Positions 37,083 through 47,500 of a stretch of 64,000 nucleotides of DNA are shown here, in pieces (within the stretch, counting starts at the first letter, position 1; every line of letters begins with the position of its first letter). Below the pieces are notes generated by a model. The model made no database searches, was not told the DNA's origin, and saw only the letters and a program-made list of their open reading frames with translations. A program made the position numbers and the translations under genes. Source of the DNA: Acanthopleura granulata (taxonomy: Eukaryota > Mollusca > Polyplacophora > Chitonida > Chitonidae); contig JABBOT010000002.1 of the NCBI GenBank assembly GCA_016165875.1, positions 37,413,868-37,477,867 on the forward strand. Reading direction: 5' to 3'.

Positions 37083-38729
37083 CTGAAATGAATAACAAAA
37101 TGCTAACCATCTACATATGCTAGGACAAAAACCAAAGCCGGACAGTGCCGCCAATGGGAGCAGACAAGAAGTTCTGGAGCTGAATCGATTATTTATGTGT
37201 GCATCCACAGGCTTTATGATATATGAAACATGTCCATAGTAAGATCAGCATTGAAAGTGTCACATACTGTTTTAACAGAAGGAAAGATACAATTCCATAA
37301 TGAAAAAAAAATACCATGACTCCAGGACTTTGACCTAATGTGACATCAGTTACACTTTTAACAGGTTTTACCCTCAATAACATGTCTCCCCTCTCCCCGC
37401 CGATTCTCAACCGTATCCATGCAGCGATATAAGGTCTATGATGCTACCTGCAGTTTGTTTCATAAATACCATCATATAGTCAAAAGATGTCGCCAAGGAA
37501 ACAACGAACTCAGGTGCCAGGATGATAAGCCACACGCCACTACACATCGCAAGCACATTATGCATTCTCATACATACACTCGACACAGTGTCTTAATTGG
37601 CCTTACACCTGGTTTATCCGTACAATTTACGGCGGCACAGACAGCAGTTCCAGCCGGCCGACCGCTCACAGCTTGGATACTCATAACCTAACCACCGTTA
37701 TATAAGTGACAATTTTGTAGCATCTGGAAAATTCAAATAACCAATGCTTTGTACATGAACAACTCTGACTATTTCCGCTAGTAATGTGTTTTGTGCTCTA
37801 ATTGGCCGCAGTCCATAATTAATTTCCAATTTTCTTACATGTTAACATGCGCCTCTCAACATTGTCAAGAAATCTGCAAGCCCCGAGCCCTCTGGGCCTG
37901 ATAGTGTTTGTGCCCGGAGAATAGTACAGTCACATTCCCGATGAAATTTTTCGCAAAGTTGACAAACAGCTGACAGTTGTCAAAACCGCTCAGTCAAGAC
38001 TGGGTTGAACCCTGATTTTGTTCAGTGTAAATCCGCCTCTATATCCTGAAAAACATACAAATTTCTACCGGGAGTGAAACTTTCAAGCCTGCCCTACAAG
38101 CTGATTCCACCCAACCCCATAAGCAAAAATGCAAAATGACATCCCAGAGGAACAAAAGAAAATATGTCTAAAAACAACAAGGAACTAGATTCCCGACCCG
38201 GAAGCATTATATTGGACAAAAACCATGTTGCACTTCACTAATATGGCCGACCGATGTCTAGATCATGTACATACCGTGACATGTAGCTGAGAGGCCTACA
38301 GTGCTAGCTACTGCGACAATATCGCCCTGGACATTTGAGGTAGAATACTCATATCAAGTTCTCCTTCTTTCGACTGCGGCTTTAAGTCAGAAGCTTTTCA
38401 AGGACTTTGCGGTCTCCTCAATCCATAAACATGACTGTTTTCTTGTATAGATGAAAAGCAAGGGAAAAACAAATACTTTGACAGATGGTCCTCGGAAGTG
38501 AAAGTGTCCCCAGTGGTAGACTGATTCAATAGTAATCACCCACCATCCGCATAGTGTTGATGGTTTTAGGATTTTTGTGTAATGGAGTTCGTTTACAGGT
38601 AAACACTGAAGAGATGAGGATCCTCGATTTTTTTGTCATTCTTGATTCAGTGCTGATTGCACGCATTACGGGTTTACTTCATGTTCATTCACATGGGCAA
38701 GCTTTGGATTATTTAGCTAGATAAGGACA

Positions 38730-39672
38730 CTTGATGGTATACCAGGCCTTGTTTGTCTTTGTTGAGATGGGTACTTATGCACACTACAATGGAACAGACC
38801 AACCACAAAACTGTTGCCCTCTGAAAACAAACACGTCATGCCGACAGCTGCCGCTTGTAGGCAACGTCAGTCTGCTACAAACACATTGGCAAATTTGCTC
38901 ATTGATCAACTTTAATGGTTAAAAATAAGGGAAAGGCATTTCATAGAGAAAAAAGCATTTCTTTATTAAAATTGCTTTTAGAAAGTTAGTCTATTGTCAA
39001 GAAGGTATAAGCAACATGCCAGCCAAGTGTCAAATTAGATAAACTTTGACAAACTGAATGATGTGACAAAGAATCTTCGACAATATTAGAGTTTTGCGAT
39101 TTATTTGAAACATTGAGTCGGTACATGTTAAGTTGCAAAAACTACCTCTTGTGTTATATTTTGTTTACTTGGTTGGTCAAAGGCTGTCTGTGCAAGTTCG
39201 AGTAATGATTCACTAACAAATATCAGAAGGTGCCACACTTAAGTTTACGCCAGAGATTAAGTGTGCGACCACGAAATCACATATAGATAGTATAAGGTTA
39301 ACAGAACGGAAAATCTCTATAATGCTTTAAACAGTAAACGCTCTATCCTCTCAGATTAAATTATCAGTTGTCGGTGAATCTTTCGCTGCGCACAAATCGG
39401 ACCATAAATATTGACAGCCTCTGAGAGCTGTGGAGGGAGTGGCGGGCGAGTCAAGATTGGCCGAAGTTAGTGGAGGTCACAGTCAACACTGTGTCTGTGT
39501 GGTCACTCAGTGAAATCCACAACACAGACACAGTTGATGTAAACACAGTCTAAATTAAATGACAACATTTAATGACCTTGTCATTCAAAGAGATATTATC
39601 AATGGAAAGTAGGTTTTAGATATCGTACGTCCTTCATTGAGAATTCACGATTCATTCACACAAATAACTGGC
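38730..39672. repeat. Array copy D4, left part
   Basis: TTGATGGTATACCAGGCC, GTTGAGATGGGTACTTATGC and CTGTTGCCCTCTGAAAAC repeat D3 27,981-28,080. The blocks continue to CATTCACACAAATAACTGGC (39,654-39,673), which pairs with D3 29,484-29,503. The LTR element begins here. Confidence 0.85.
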
Positions 39673-40110
39673 CTACGAAAACTGGAGTACAAATGACAAA
39701 ATTGTCGAAAGGCGTGTAAGACAATATCTCCAAAATCCCACAAAAATCCTTCTGAGTAGACAAAAGCAAATATGACTTGAGTGGACACAAGCAAAACGAC
39801 TGCTCTCAAAGTGAACGTAAGTAAATGGCTGCAAGCTTTAAAACTTCGTCGCTGATATCTACAGCCTAACGTAAAGGAAATTCTGGATGGTCTGTCCGTA
39901 AACATGTTCATGGGTACACCGTTCCAGACTGTACGCTTCATGCACAATGACACGAACTCATCAACACAGAAGCCTCGAGAACACGCGACTGACTACCAGC
40001 GCAGGCTATCACGTACAGAGATAAAAAAAATGTACATGAGACACAGATCCGGTTAGCGTGAAAACAAATAAAAAATACAATCCAGTGTCTTCAGGACGAG
40101 GCTCGTAATA
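39673..40110 (-). repeat. 3' LTR, lacking ~604 bp of its outer end
   Basis: ACAAAATTGTCGAAAGGCGT, GCACAATGACACGAACTCA, AGAAGCCTCGAGAACACGCG and GACGAGGCTCGTAATA match the complete LTR at 44,649-45,072. The segment equivalent to 44,025-44,628 is missing. The inner end reads TA where the complete LTR has CA. Confidence 0.85.
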
Positions 40111-40118
40111 CTTCCTCC
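40111..40118 (-). other. Polypurine tract next to the 3' LTR
   Basis: On the minus strand GCGGAGGAAG directly precedes the LTR end, as expected for the plus-strand primer of reverse transcription. Confidence 0.6.
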
Positions 40119-40537
40119 GCTAAAGAAAAGGTAAATGTACAGAGGTACGATGATCTTTACAATCACTGGATAGAAAATATATACTTACAACAGTGACAAG
40201 ATGATGTTACAAGCAATATATGTACATAGACAAAGAATTATATACATCCAAATCTCACTCAGGCTCAGGATAGCATCTCAGCCACAATATTACCCTTACC
40301 AACAATATGTACAATAACCAGAGCATAAAGCTCTAAGGTCAAACAGTAATGTTACAATAGTCTTTCAGATCTTGAATTACTCTATGAGCCCGAAGTAATT
40401 GTAATCAATATAAACCATAAGTCAAGTATGTACAATGAAATTACCAATACAAGTACTGAAATAATCCCATGAACCTAAAGGATTACAATAGAAAGATTAC
40501 ACAGTATATACAGTGACGGTAACGTTACATCCAATAA
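40119..40537 (-). other. 3' untranslated part of the element
   Basis: No coding similarity. It begins where the RT reading frame breaks off (after KNGIT), so the junction marks the deletion of the RT core and RNase H. Confidence 0.6.
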
Positions 40538-40810
40538 TTAAGTAATGCCATTTTTCAGCATGTACAGCTTTTCCTTGTTAACAAACTTTAACTTTGCAGG
40601 GTTAAATCTGCAGGGGTGCTGTTTAATGGGTGCAGCCTCCCTTACATCCTGTACATCAACATTAGTACAACCTATTACATCAGAACATATCTGAGGATAA
40701 ATCTCGAGCAACCTACAAATATCATGTCTGTGACTGTTATGATGGCTCAACACCTCATCTAAACTGCTTGAAATACCCCAGTTATAGAAATTAGGATCTA
40801 ACAAATCCAC
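40538..40810 (-). pseudogene. N-terminal start of reverse transcriptase (pol fragment)
   Basis: A 90-codon frame ends REAAPIKQHPCRFNPAKLKF then YMLKNGIT and stops. The IKQHPxRxNPxK...MLxNGI signature is the entry to the RT domain of gypsy-group pol proteins. The preceding SHHNSHRHDICRLLEIYPQI with CSDVIGCTNV matches the linker those proteins have before RT. The catalytic core (with its Y/F-x-D-D motif) and RNase H are absent. Position downstream of integrase is the notable point. Confidence 0.85.
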
Positions 40811-40924
40811 GTGAATGCTACTTGGCTCTTTGGACTGTAGTAGATATCACCATGCTCTGCATGCTTCAATACTGTTCTAGCCACAGCTACTGACTGACTT
40901 GGTTCACGGGAATGGCACCTCTTG

Positions 40925-41975
40925 AGCATATTAATGCGACAGTCTTTCAGTATTCCTATGATCAGAGGTTCTAATAATGTAGTTAACATCGTTAACTGTT
41001 TTAACCACCTGATATAGTCCACTAAACCTTGCCTTAAGTGGTTCCTGAGGTATAGGCAATAAAACTAAAACCTGATCTCCAGGTGAAAACTTCTAAGCTT
41101 AACCTTCATGTCATAGTACATTGTCATTTTCTCCTGAGAGGTCTTCAAATTAGCTCGAGCTATCTCCTAAGCGTTACACAACCTGTAATCTAATAAGTTT
41201 CCTCTTGTTCCCTGGGCCAAGATACGCTCCTTCATCAAACGTCATGACCAAACACCAACTCAAATGGACTAAAACCAGTGGACTCATTCGGAGTATCCCT
41301 AGTGGGAAACAACACCAATGGAATGCCCTTATCCCAATCCTCCAGGTATTCCAAAGAATACGCTCGAAGAGCATTCTTCATGGTTTGGCAATATCTTTCC
41401 TTACACCCTGAGATTGAGGGTGGTAAGTTGTGGATTTAAGTTGCTTAATCCCCAGCTGATACATCACTTCCTGAAATAAGCCTGACATAAAATTTGACCC
41501 CCGATCAGATTGTATTTCTTTAGGTAAACCATACCTGGTGAAAAACTGTAATAGACCTATCTCAGGAGTAGTTATCTGTTTCAGTGGGATAGCTTCAGGA
41601 AATCTAGTAGCTGTATCCGTAATAGTCAAAAGATACTTGTATCCTGACTTAGTGCTAGGTAATGGACCAACACAATCAACAAGTACCTTACTAAAAGGTT
41701 CAGCAAAAGCAGGAATAGGAATTAAAGGTACAGGCCTTACACTATACTGTGTTGTTCCTTCCAGCTGACAAGTGTGACTCGTCTTTCAGAAATTAACCAC
41801 ACCCTTGTGAATCTTAAACCAGTAAAAATGGCAAGTGATCTTACTGTCTGTCTTTCTAATACTTCAATGTCCACCTGTGGGCATCTCATGAGCCATTCTA
41901 AGTACTTCCTTTCTATAACTTGGAGGTAAGACAACTTGATTGAAAATTGCCCAATCATCATTAGCTGATACATGA
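40925..41975 (-). pseudogene. Integrase, decayed (zinc finger, core, GPY/F-like module)
   Basis: Integrase would insert the cDNA copy into host DNA. In minus-strand order: LPPSYRKEVLRMAHEMPTGG (start of the HHCC zinc-binding domain), then an indel; HTCQLEG carries one ligand Cys, while the codon three residues before its His-Thr, where the first Cys is expected, is TGA. Core: the first Asp in VDCVGPLP (codon 41,675-41,677), the second in QSDRGSNFMSGLF (41,504-41,506), and the Glu codon at 41,397-41,399 in a shifted frame. The 107-nt distance between the last two is one nucleotide short of the 108 expected for D-35-E, so a 1-nt deletion explains the shift. C-terminal: VLLPIPQEPLKARFSGLYQV (about 41,000-41,080), a GPY/F-type module with GLY, ending near CRINMLKR. 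Inactive as it stands. Confidence 0.88.
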
Positions 41976-42680
41976 AGAGGTCTATACCTTCTCATCAACA
42001 GCTGATCCTCCATGTAATAACCAACAGGCACATCAGCTATTTCCTCCACAGATAAAGCAGACTTACTTAACTCCCTTAATTCAGAATCTAACTGTTCTTG
42101 TTTAACCACGTCACATCGAGAGAACACAGGGCTGTCTAACTCCTGACCATCTTCTACACCATTTACATCTTGAAAGAAAGTTTCAGTTAAATTATCTGCT
42201 GAATTCTTCATGGAAATAGAAAAATTGTCTTCTCTCTGTCTAGCCCTTTTCTGTGACCTGGTAACCACACAAGAGGGAAATATGCCTTGGAATTCCTCCG
42301 TTGGGTATTCTGTATTTTCATCCGAAACCGGAACACGACAGACATAAGGACATGCATAAACGTTTTCTCCCAGCAAAAAGGAAATACCTTCTACAGGCAA
42401 AGTATGAACAATCCCTACAATTACTAAACTAGTAACCAAATCAGAAGTAAGGGTAACATTCAGTAATGGAACAAATTTACATTAATACCTTGGATCAAAA
42501 CATGATTGTTGGCTGTACTAGAATGTGCGGGAATCACATCTGCCAACATCAATGACTGACTAGACCCAGTATCTCTAAGTATACAAACAGTGGAGGTAAC
42601 TTCATTACCAGTGATCACACACAATCCGATACGAAACCCAAGTACGTCCCTGGAGTCTGCACTACTTCCTTAACTCGTGG
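41976..42680 (-). pseudogene. Aspartic protease and linker, decayed
   Basis: The minus strand reads VLGFRIGLCVITGNEV then CILRDTGSSQSLMLADVIP. DTG, the catalytic triad of retroviral-type proteases, is at 42,565-42,573. After frame changes the 191-codon frame (41,864-42,439) continues with LPVEGISFLLGENVYACPYV and FPSCVVTRSQKRARQ, then an acidic linker to the integrase start. The protease would cleave the Gag-Pol precursor. Stops and frame changes show that it is non-functional. Confidence 0.8.
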
Positions 42681-42744
42681 TTTAACGATAGGACCAACAC
42701 TACCTATCTCTAGCTGTGACCTCACTGGTTTACAACTGGAGTTA

Positions 42745-43867
42745 ACAACAGCTACTGACTTTCGTTCCTCTCTTCTTTAAAGATGCTCCGGGCTTTACAA
42801 TGCTTGCAAATAGGTGGCCTAATTTTGGTCTGAAAAGTCTTCTTATCAGAAGTGGACTTCTCACTAGCCTGCCCTTCACTACGAGATTTAGAAGCCCTCC
42901 TGTCAGAATTCCACTTCTTCTGAAATCTAGGCCGGAAGTTCAGCCTACTAAATTTATGAGTTATACCCATCAGCCATTCTAGCAGCAGTCTTACTGTCCC
43001 TGACCTTTTGGTGACTTAGGTAAACCTTGACTTCATTAGGAACACTGTTCTTAAATTCCTCCCGAAGAACAACCTCCCTCAAATTCTCAAAAGAAGGATT
43101 TAACTTCAGAGCCCTATACCAACTTTCAAACAGCAATTCTTTACACCTGGCAAACTCTGCATAAATTTCACCTGACTGTTTTCTTAAATGTTTGAACTGT
43201 CTGAAGGATTCCGGTACAAGCTCATCAGCAGACAAGACCACTGCCTTAAGTGTTTTGTAATCTGAAGACTGATGTAATGACAAAGCAGAGTATACCTGTG
43301 CCGCTTTACGTTCAAATGCACTCTACAATAACACTGATCATTGCCTTTCAGGCCACTCCAAGCTAACAACCTCTTTCTCAAAGGATACATTCTTATCATC
43401 AACTTTGAGTACTACCCTGATGTTTCGAGCCAAATCAAATCCTTGGTGACTACGACTAACAACTTCATTACCACTACTCTTAACCTGGAGTTCCCTCAGT
43501 TTGAACTCCTGTTCTAACTCCAACTTTCTTAGTTCCATATCTCGTTCTTTCTCTCCTTCTTCTTTCTCTAATCTTAATTTTTCCATCTCAAACTCTCTTC
43601 CTCATTCTTTTTGCCTTTCTGCCTTTTCCGACCTAAGCTTTTCCATCTCAAACTGAAGCTTAGCCACCTCAACATCACCAGCTTAACTCTCAATAGATAA
43701 AGTATTACCTAAGCCCAAGTGTTAGCCAATAGCGTCCACCATTTCACTTTTTCTGAGGCTCTGGCCTAAGTCTAATTCAAACTTGTCAGCTATTTTTCAG
43801 ACAGCTTAACGACTGACAAATCTTCGCTATCAAGGAATTAATCTATAATAAATTCCTCAGCCATCAT
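42745..43867 (-). pseudogene. gag (capsid/nucleocapsid) relic
   Basis: The expected start (tandem ATGs, 43,862-43,867) is followed within a few codons by stops. A coiled-coil-like Glu/Arg/Lys-rich stretch (RLEKEEGEKERDMELRKLEL) precedes GFDLARNIRVV. The capsid part includes SSDYKTLKAVVLSADELVPE, FRQFKHLRKQSGEIYAEFAR, KELLFESWYRALK and LREVVLREEFKNSVPNEVKV, typical of the SCAN-like gag of this lineage. A basic segment with CKHC, a remnant zinc knuckle lacking its second half, ends it. At least three indels or stops interrupt it. Confidence 0.8.
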
Positions 43868-44003
43868 GACTCAAGTTAGTGTACAACAAAATTATATAAA
43901 CAGTTGTACAAAATGTGAATCTCTGTTTGATCCAAAACAAGAACCAAAACACCGCTAAACAACCTGAAAATTAATGCTACAGTCTCGCACAAGCAGCTTT
44001 TAG

Positions 44004-44021
44004 TTCCCGCACAAGCCCCCA
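44004..44021 (-). other. Primer-binding site, tRNA-Pro type
   Basis: The minus strand, two nucleotides inside the 5' LTR end, reads TGGGGGCTTGTGCGGGAA. It agrees at 15 of 18 positions with the tRNA-Pro primer site known from gammaretroviruses (TGGGGGCTCGTCCGGGAT, from memory). The TGG start pairs with the tRNA CCA end. Confidence 0.75.
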
Positions 44022-44024
44022 ATA

Positions 44025-45072
44025 TGTAAGAGTACCACTATCGGACAGGAAAATGATAAACAAAAGGCGTGTCCTACTCTCCGAGAGCGATAAGCCTTAT
44101 ACAAGATCAAACAAAGAAACACGAAGACGCTAGACTAAGTTCAATACATATATTTGAACAAATAGACAAATAGTACAACTAACAATTATATACAAAACAA
44201 TACAGATAATTACAAAAATATATATATAGTTTCTTACGGATGTTAGCGTCCCAAATCCGGATGGACTATTCCGGCTTCCAAAGGCAAGTCAGTCCAAGTA
44301 AATATAGAATCCACAGTTCTTCGGAATTCTCGAATTGAAGGATGAAAAGGTCTGTAGTGACGAACAGCAGAAGGATCGGTACGCCGGCCTTTGGTAGATA
44401 TCCAAATCCCCAGCAAGGTGCAAGCTTCCTGGGAATGGGTTGACCATACCGTCCGTAATGCCAAGCTGGCGATGTATGTTTCAGTCATAGGAAATATACA
44501 CAAAGTCACTGTCAGGGTAAACTGGGAGGAAATGTACGTAATTGCACAAAGAGACAATGAGCGATACAAGCTCCAACTGAACGTCTCTAACCAAATGGCG
44601 AAACACAAGCTCACCAAGAGCTGCGTACCGAAAATTGGAATACAAAATTACAAAATTGTCGAAAGGCGTGTAAGCTAATATTTCCGAAATCCCACTAAAA
44701 TCCTTCTACGTAGACGAAAGCAAATATGACTCGAGTGAACGCAAGTAAAGCGACTGCTCTTAAAATGGACGTAAGTAAATGACTGCGAGCTTTACAGCTT
44801 CGTCGTTCATATTTATAGATTAACGTACGGAAAATTCTTGATGGTCTGTCCGTAAACATGTTTACAACATGGTTACATCTTTTCAGAATGCACGCTTCAT
44901 GCACAATGACACGAACACGTAAACACAGAAGCCTCGAGAACACGCGACTGAATTCCAGCGCAGGCCATCATGTACACAGAGAAAAAAAGGTAGGTCAGAC
45001 ACAGACCGGGTTAACGTGAACACAAATAAAAAAAAAGTACAATCCAATATCTTAAGGACGAGGCTCGTAACA
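44025..45072 (-). repeat. 5' LTR, complete, 1,048 bp
   Basis: Bounded by TGTAAGAGTACC (44,025) and GCTCGTAACA (ends 45,072), i.e. TG...CA on either strand. Confirmed by the truncated 3' LTR and the solo LTR at 938-1800. A TATATATA stretch (about 44,218-44,226) may be promoter-like. Open frames within it (44,243-44,617; 44,391-44,678) are not genes. Confidence 0.85.
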
Positions 45073-45656
45073 CTATGCCTTGATCGATCCTTGGGATTTT
45101 GTAATTTTGAGGATCAACTACTCCACTTTTGTTATGACGTCCTATGGGAAATTTCACAAAATTGTGTTTGTTTAACGAGACGGCAGATTGGTTATTCTAT
45201 CGTTAGTGACCCTCCTCACCTTTTAAATAACCTACGATTGGTCAGCCAAGACTATGTTCAACTTAATAATTGCTTTGGAGTGTTCATGAAACTACTACCA
45301 TGAGTAATATTTTAATGATTCACGAACGTTTAGGTGATGGTAGTGACACAACGGTCGCACTGTGACTTCCGAGTAACATCCCATCAGTTACAGCAATAGG
45401 AACACTCCAACAGGATTAACGAAAAGAAGAAATGTGGTCTCTACATAAACTACGAAAGTAATGAAACGAGACATTTAATCCAACAGACTCTTTCAAAACA
45501 ACTAATGATGTGCCTTAGAGCATTTCTAATGTGCAGTCGTCTGGCATTTTGACGTTTTGGAAAGAATAACCCCAATGTGTAAAATAAGAGGATGCAGTCC
45601 GGAGACGCGAGCAGCGCCTGAAGGTAGGCATTGCCGATAGAGCCGATTTGATGGAA

Positions 45657-45839
45657 CTAGTAGCATAAGAGAAATGGGCAAACCCAGACGGCTCTCCCGA
45701 GCATTCTATTAATCTCCCCATCACAACAGCGGCGATTAAATATCAGCTGCCCTCTTACTGGGGGTAGGACATCATCAAGCATGTCTTCTTTATCTATATA
45801 TAATGCCTCTAGGGTCAGTTCACAGATCGGAAGGAATTC
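45657..45839 (-). pseudogene. Exon-like frame e6, D4 copy (premature stop)
   Basis: Begins after GTAGACAG and reads ICELTLEALYIDKEDMLDDV, LPPVRGQLIFNRRCC, DGEINRMLGRAVWVCPFLL, CY, then TAG (45,657-45,659) where D2 and D3 have CAA (Gln). About 60 codons are collinear with the other copies without an indel. Confidence 0.5.
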
Positions 45840-46754
45840 CTGTCTACGCTTAAAAGTTGCCGAACTGTAGCTTGCTTGATTGATTTATTTGGAGGTGCTG
45901 TGTCATGCTGGCTTGGATATTTCAGATGCGGCAGTCATGGCACTACACGTAAATAAATAAATATATAAACTTCATTGGTTGACTATACGGCGTCAAAGAA
46001 ACTTGGGAGCCCGGAGTAAACCACCGCCTGTCGTCGAGTATCTGAAAAACTTGCTGACATAAAGGCACAGCCAAACTAGTGAGACTTACACTCTGATCTG
46101 CGATCTTATTGGACATGGACAGATCGGAAGTGGGCGATGGCAAAGGTTTGCTCAGTACATTTAAAGAACACAGGCCAACATGGTCAAGTTAAAAGAAAAA
46201 CAACCCCAAAAAGCCCCCCCCCCCAAAAAAAAAGGATAGAAAGAAAGAAAAAAACAAAAAGAAAAAAAAAACAGAAAAAAACATGATGGTTCATTTACAT
46301 GATTAGGTGAAATTGTGGTTCAACTTATAGTATCACAACGGTAATTGGACGCTTTTTCCAAAGTATAACTTGAGGAAAAGTGAAGCTTGAAGCAACAGAT
46401 CTGTTACTTGACCTAGTGTATATGTGGCGCAAGTTTGATAAAGAAAACCCCTATAGACTTTCAGTCATATCATGGTTGCAATCCCGTGATGAAATATAAC
46501 CTAAAGGAGCCCAACATCTTGAAGAAATTGGTAAATATCACGGACAATTATTTGCTTCTATTTACCCACACCTAGGTGTTCACATAACATAGGCGTCCTA
46601 ATTTGAATATTTTATATACTTTCTTAGTTCTTTGGTGGATTTGTTATTTGACGTTTTTTGAAACTGGTCTTGTGATTTCTGACCTGTCACGCCAATTTAC
46701 TTGACGGCTTCTGTACGAATGACGCTATCGACGCCCGGGTTCAATGGGGAGACC

Positions 46755-46822
46755 CGGCAGATCGATCGAGAGATGGCCCAAGATATCCCTGACAGACAGC
46801 CTGATGTAGACAAGCTTTGTCC
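46755..46822 (-). pseudogene. Exon-like block e5, D4 copy (internal deletion)
   Basis: Acceptor-like TTTCTCGTGTAATAATG, TTTTAAG, then GGACAAAGC. Phase 2 reads TKLVYIRLSVRDILGHLSID. About 20 bp present in D3 is missing. Confidence 0.4.
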
Positions 46823-47274
46823 CTTAAAACATTATTACACGAGAAACCCAAGATTATCAATAGCTTTGAATAAATGCTATCTGAGATAAAGGCTGACCGG
46901 ACATTAACGCCTCTATCCGTCTGTCTGACAATCATTTTATAAAGACAAACAGGGTCGCAATGAAGTTCTTGTCGCAACTCTGTCAGTTTATTCCGCAGTA
47001 CGTCAAACATAAATTCACTGTGAGGCGAACTCAGATTTTATAGATTAGCAATTTTCATCAAGAGAATTTATTCAATGACCCAGCCGAAAAGCCTTCAATG
47101 TCCTCCGAAGTATCTGACAACAAAGAGACAGTTTATAGTTCTCTGCTGACTAGATATTCACAGAGTAAACGGTGGCACTGTGCTGAATACTCGGACATTT
47201 TATGTAACCTACCTGTTCTTGGTACTATGGTGCTATACAAAAGGACTGTTCTCTTGTATATAATTACACTGGCC

Positions 47275-47500
47275 CGTGTGGTTTAGCGATTCCGCTAAGC
47301 TTCTTGCGAATGGGATAATTTTGAGTTTTAATTAGTGCTAGATTAATACTCCGCCGTATGTAGGAAGGTCTGTCAACAAGCTGTGAATCTTCAAGGGTTT
47401 CACCCAGTCAGTCTGCAGTTTACTGCCACCGTAATTTTCTCCGCCCTCGTAAAAGTGATACATTTTTTAAAGTTAGCATAATATTCGAATCAAATTACAT
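47275..47500 (+). mobile_element. Old SINE family 1 copy, orthologous to 32,470
   Basis: GTATGTAGGAAGGTCTGTC, CACCCAGTCAGTCTGCAGTT, TACTGCCACCGTAATTTTC and TCCGCCCTCGTAAAAG align with D3. The unusual CACCCAGTCAGTC block is shared, which shows common descent rather than independent insertion. Confidence 0.65.

Larger units (their letters stand above)
27980..38729. repeat. Array copy D3 (most complete unit, ~10.7 kb)
   Basis: Begins TTGATGGTATACCAGGCC, which recurs at 38,731 as the start of D4. Collinear blocks with D4 continue through 28,551/38,987, 29,190/39,370, then after the LTR element 29,800/45,090, 30,400/45,690, 31,600/46,650, 32,540/47,310, 33,450/48,160, 34,200/48,960 and 35,390/50,040. 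36,600-37,450 pairs with E1 (50,300-51,200) and E2 (55,380-56,200). 37,450-38,729 has no clear paralogue and I recognise nothing in it. G12 lies at 36,027-36,038. Confidence 0.8.
39673..45072 (-). mobile_element. Ty3/gypsy-group LTR retrotransposon with integrase-before-RT order (Gmr1-type), defective
   Basis: A 5.4-kb element reads right to left: 5' LTR, tRNA-Pro-type primer site, gag, protease, integrase with GPY/F-like module, start of RT, a purine tract and a truncated 3' LTR. The order PR-IN-RT differs from usual Ty3/gypsy (PR-RT-RH-IN), but the protein sequences are of the gypsy group. This combination is known for Gmr1-type elements of fish and invertebrates. Coding parts are broken by stops and indels, and RT core plus RNase H are deleted, so it is not autonomous. 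It is inserted in array copy D4; D3 shows the site without it, at about 29,505-29,763. Confidence 0.85.

Noticed and set aside
41737..41973. 78-codon minus-strand frame read as a separate protein
   Set aside because: It is the integrase zinc-binding region read through after an indel, not a separate gene.
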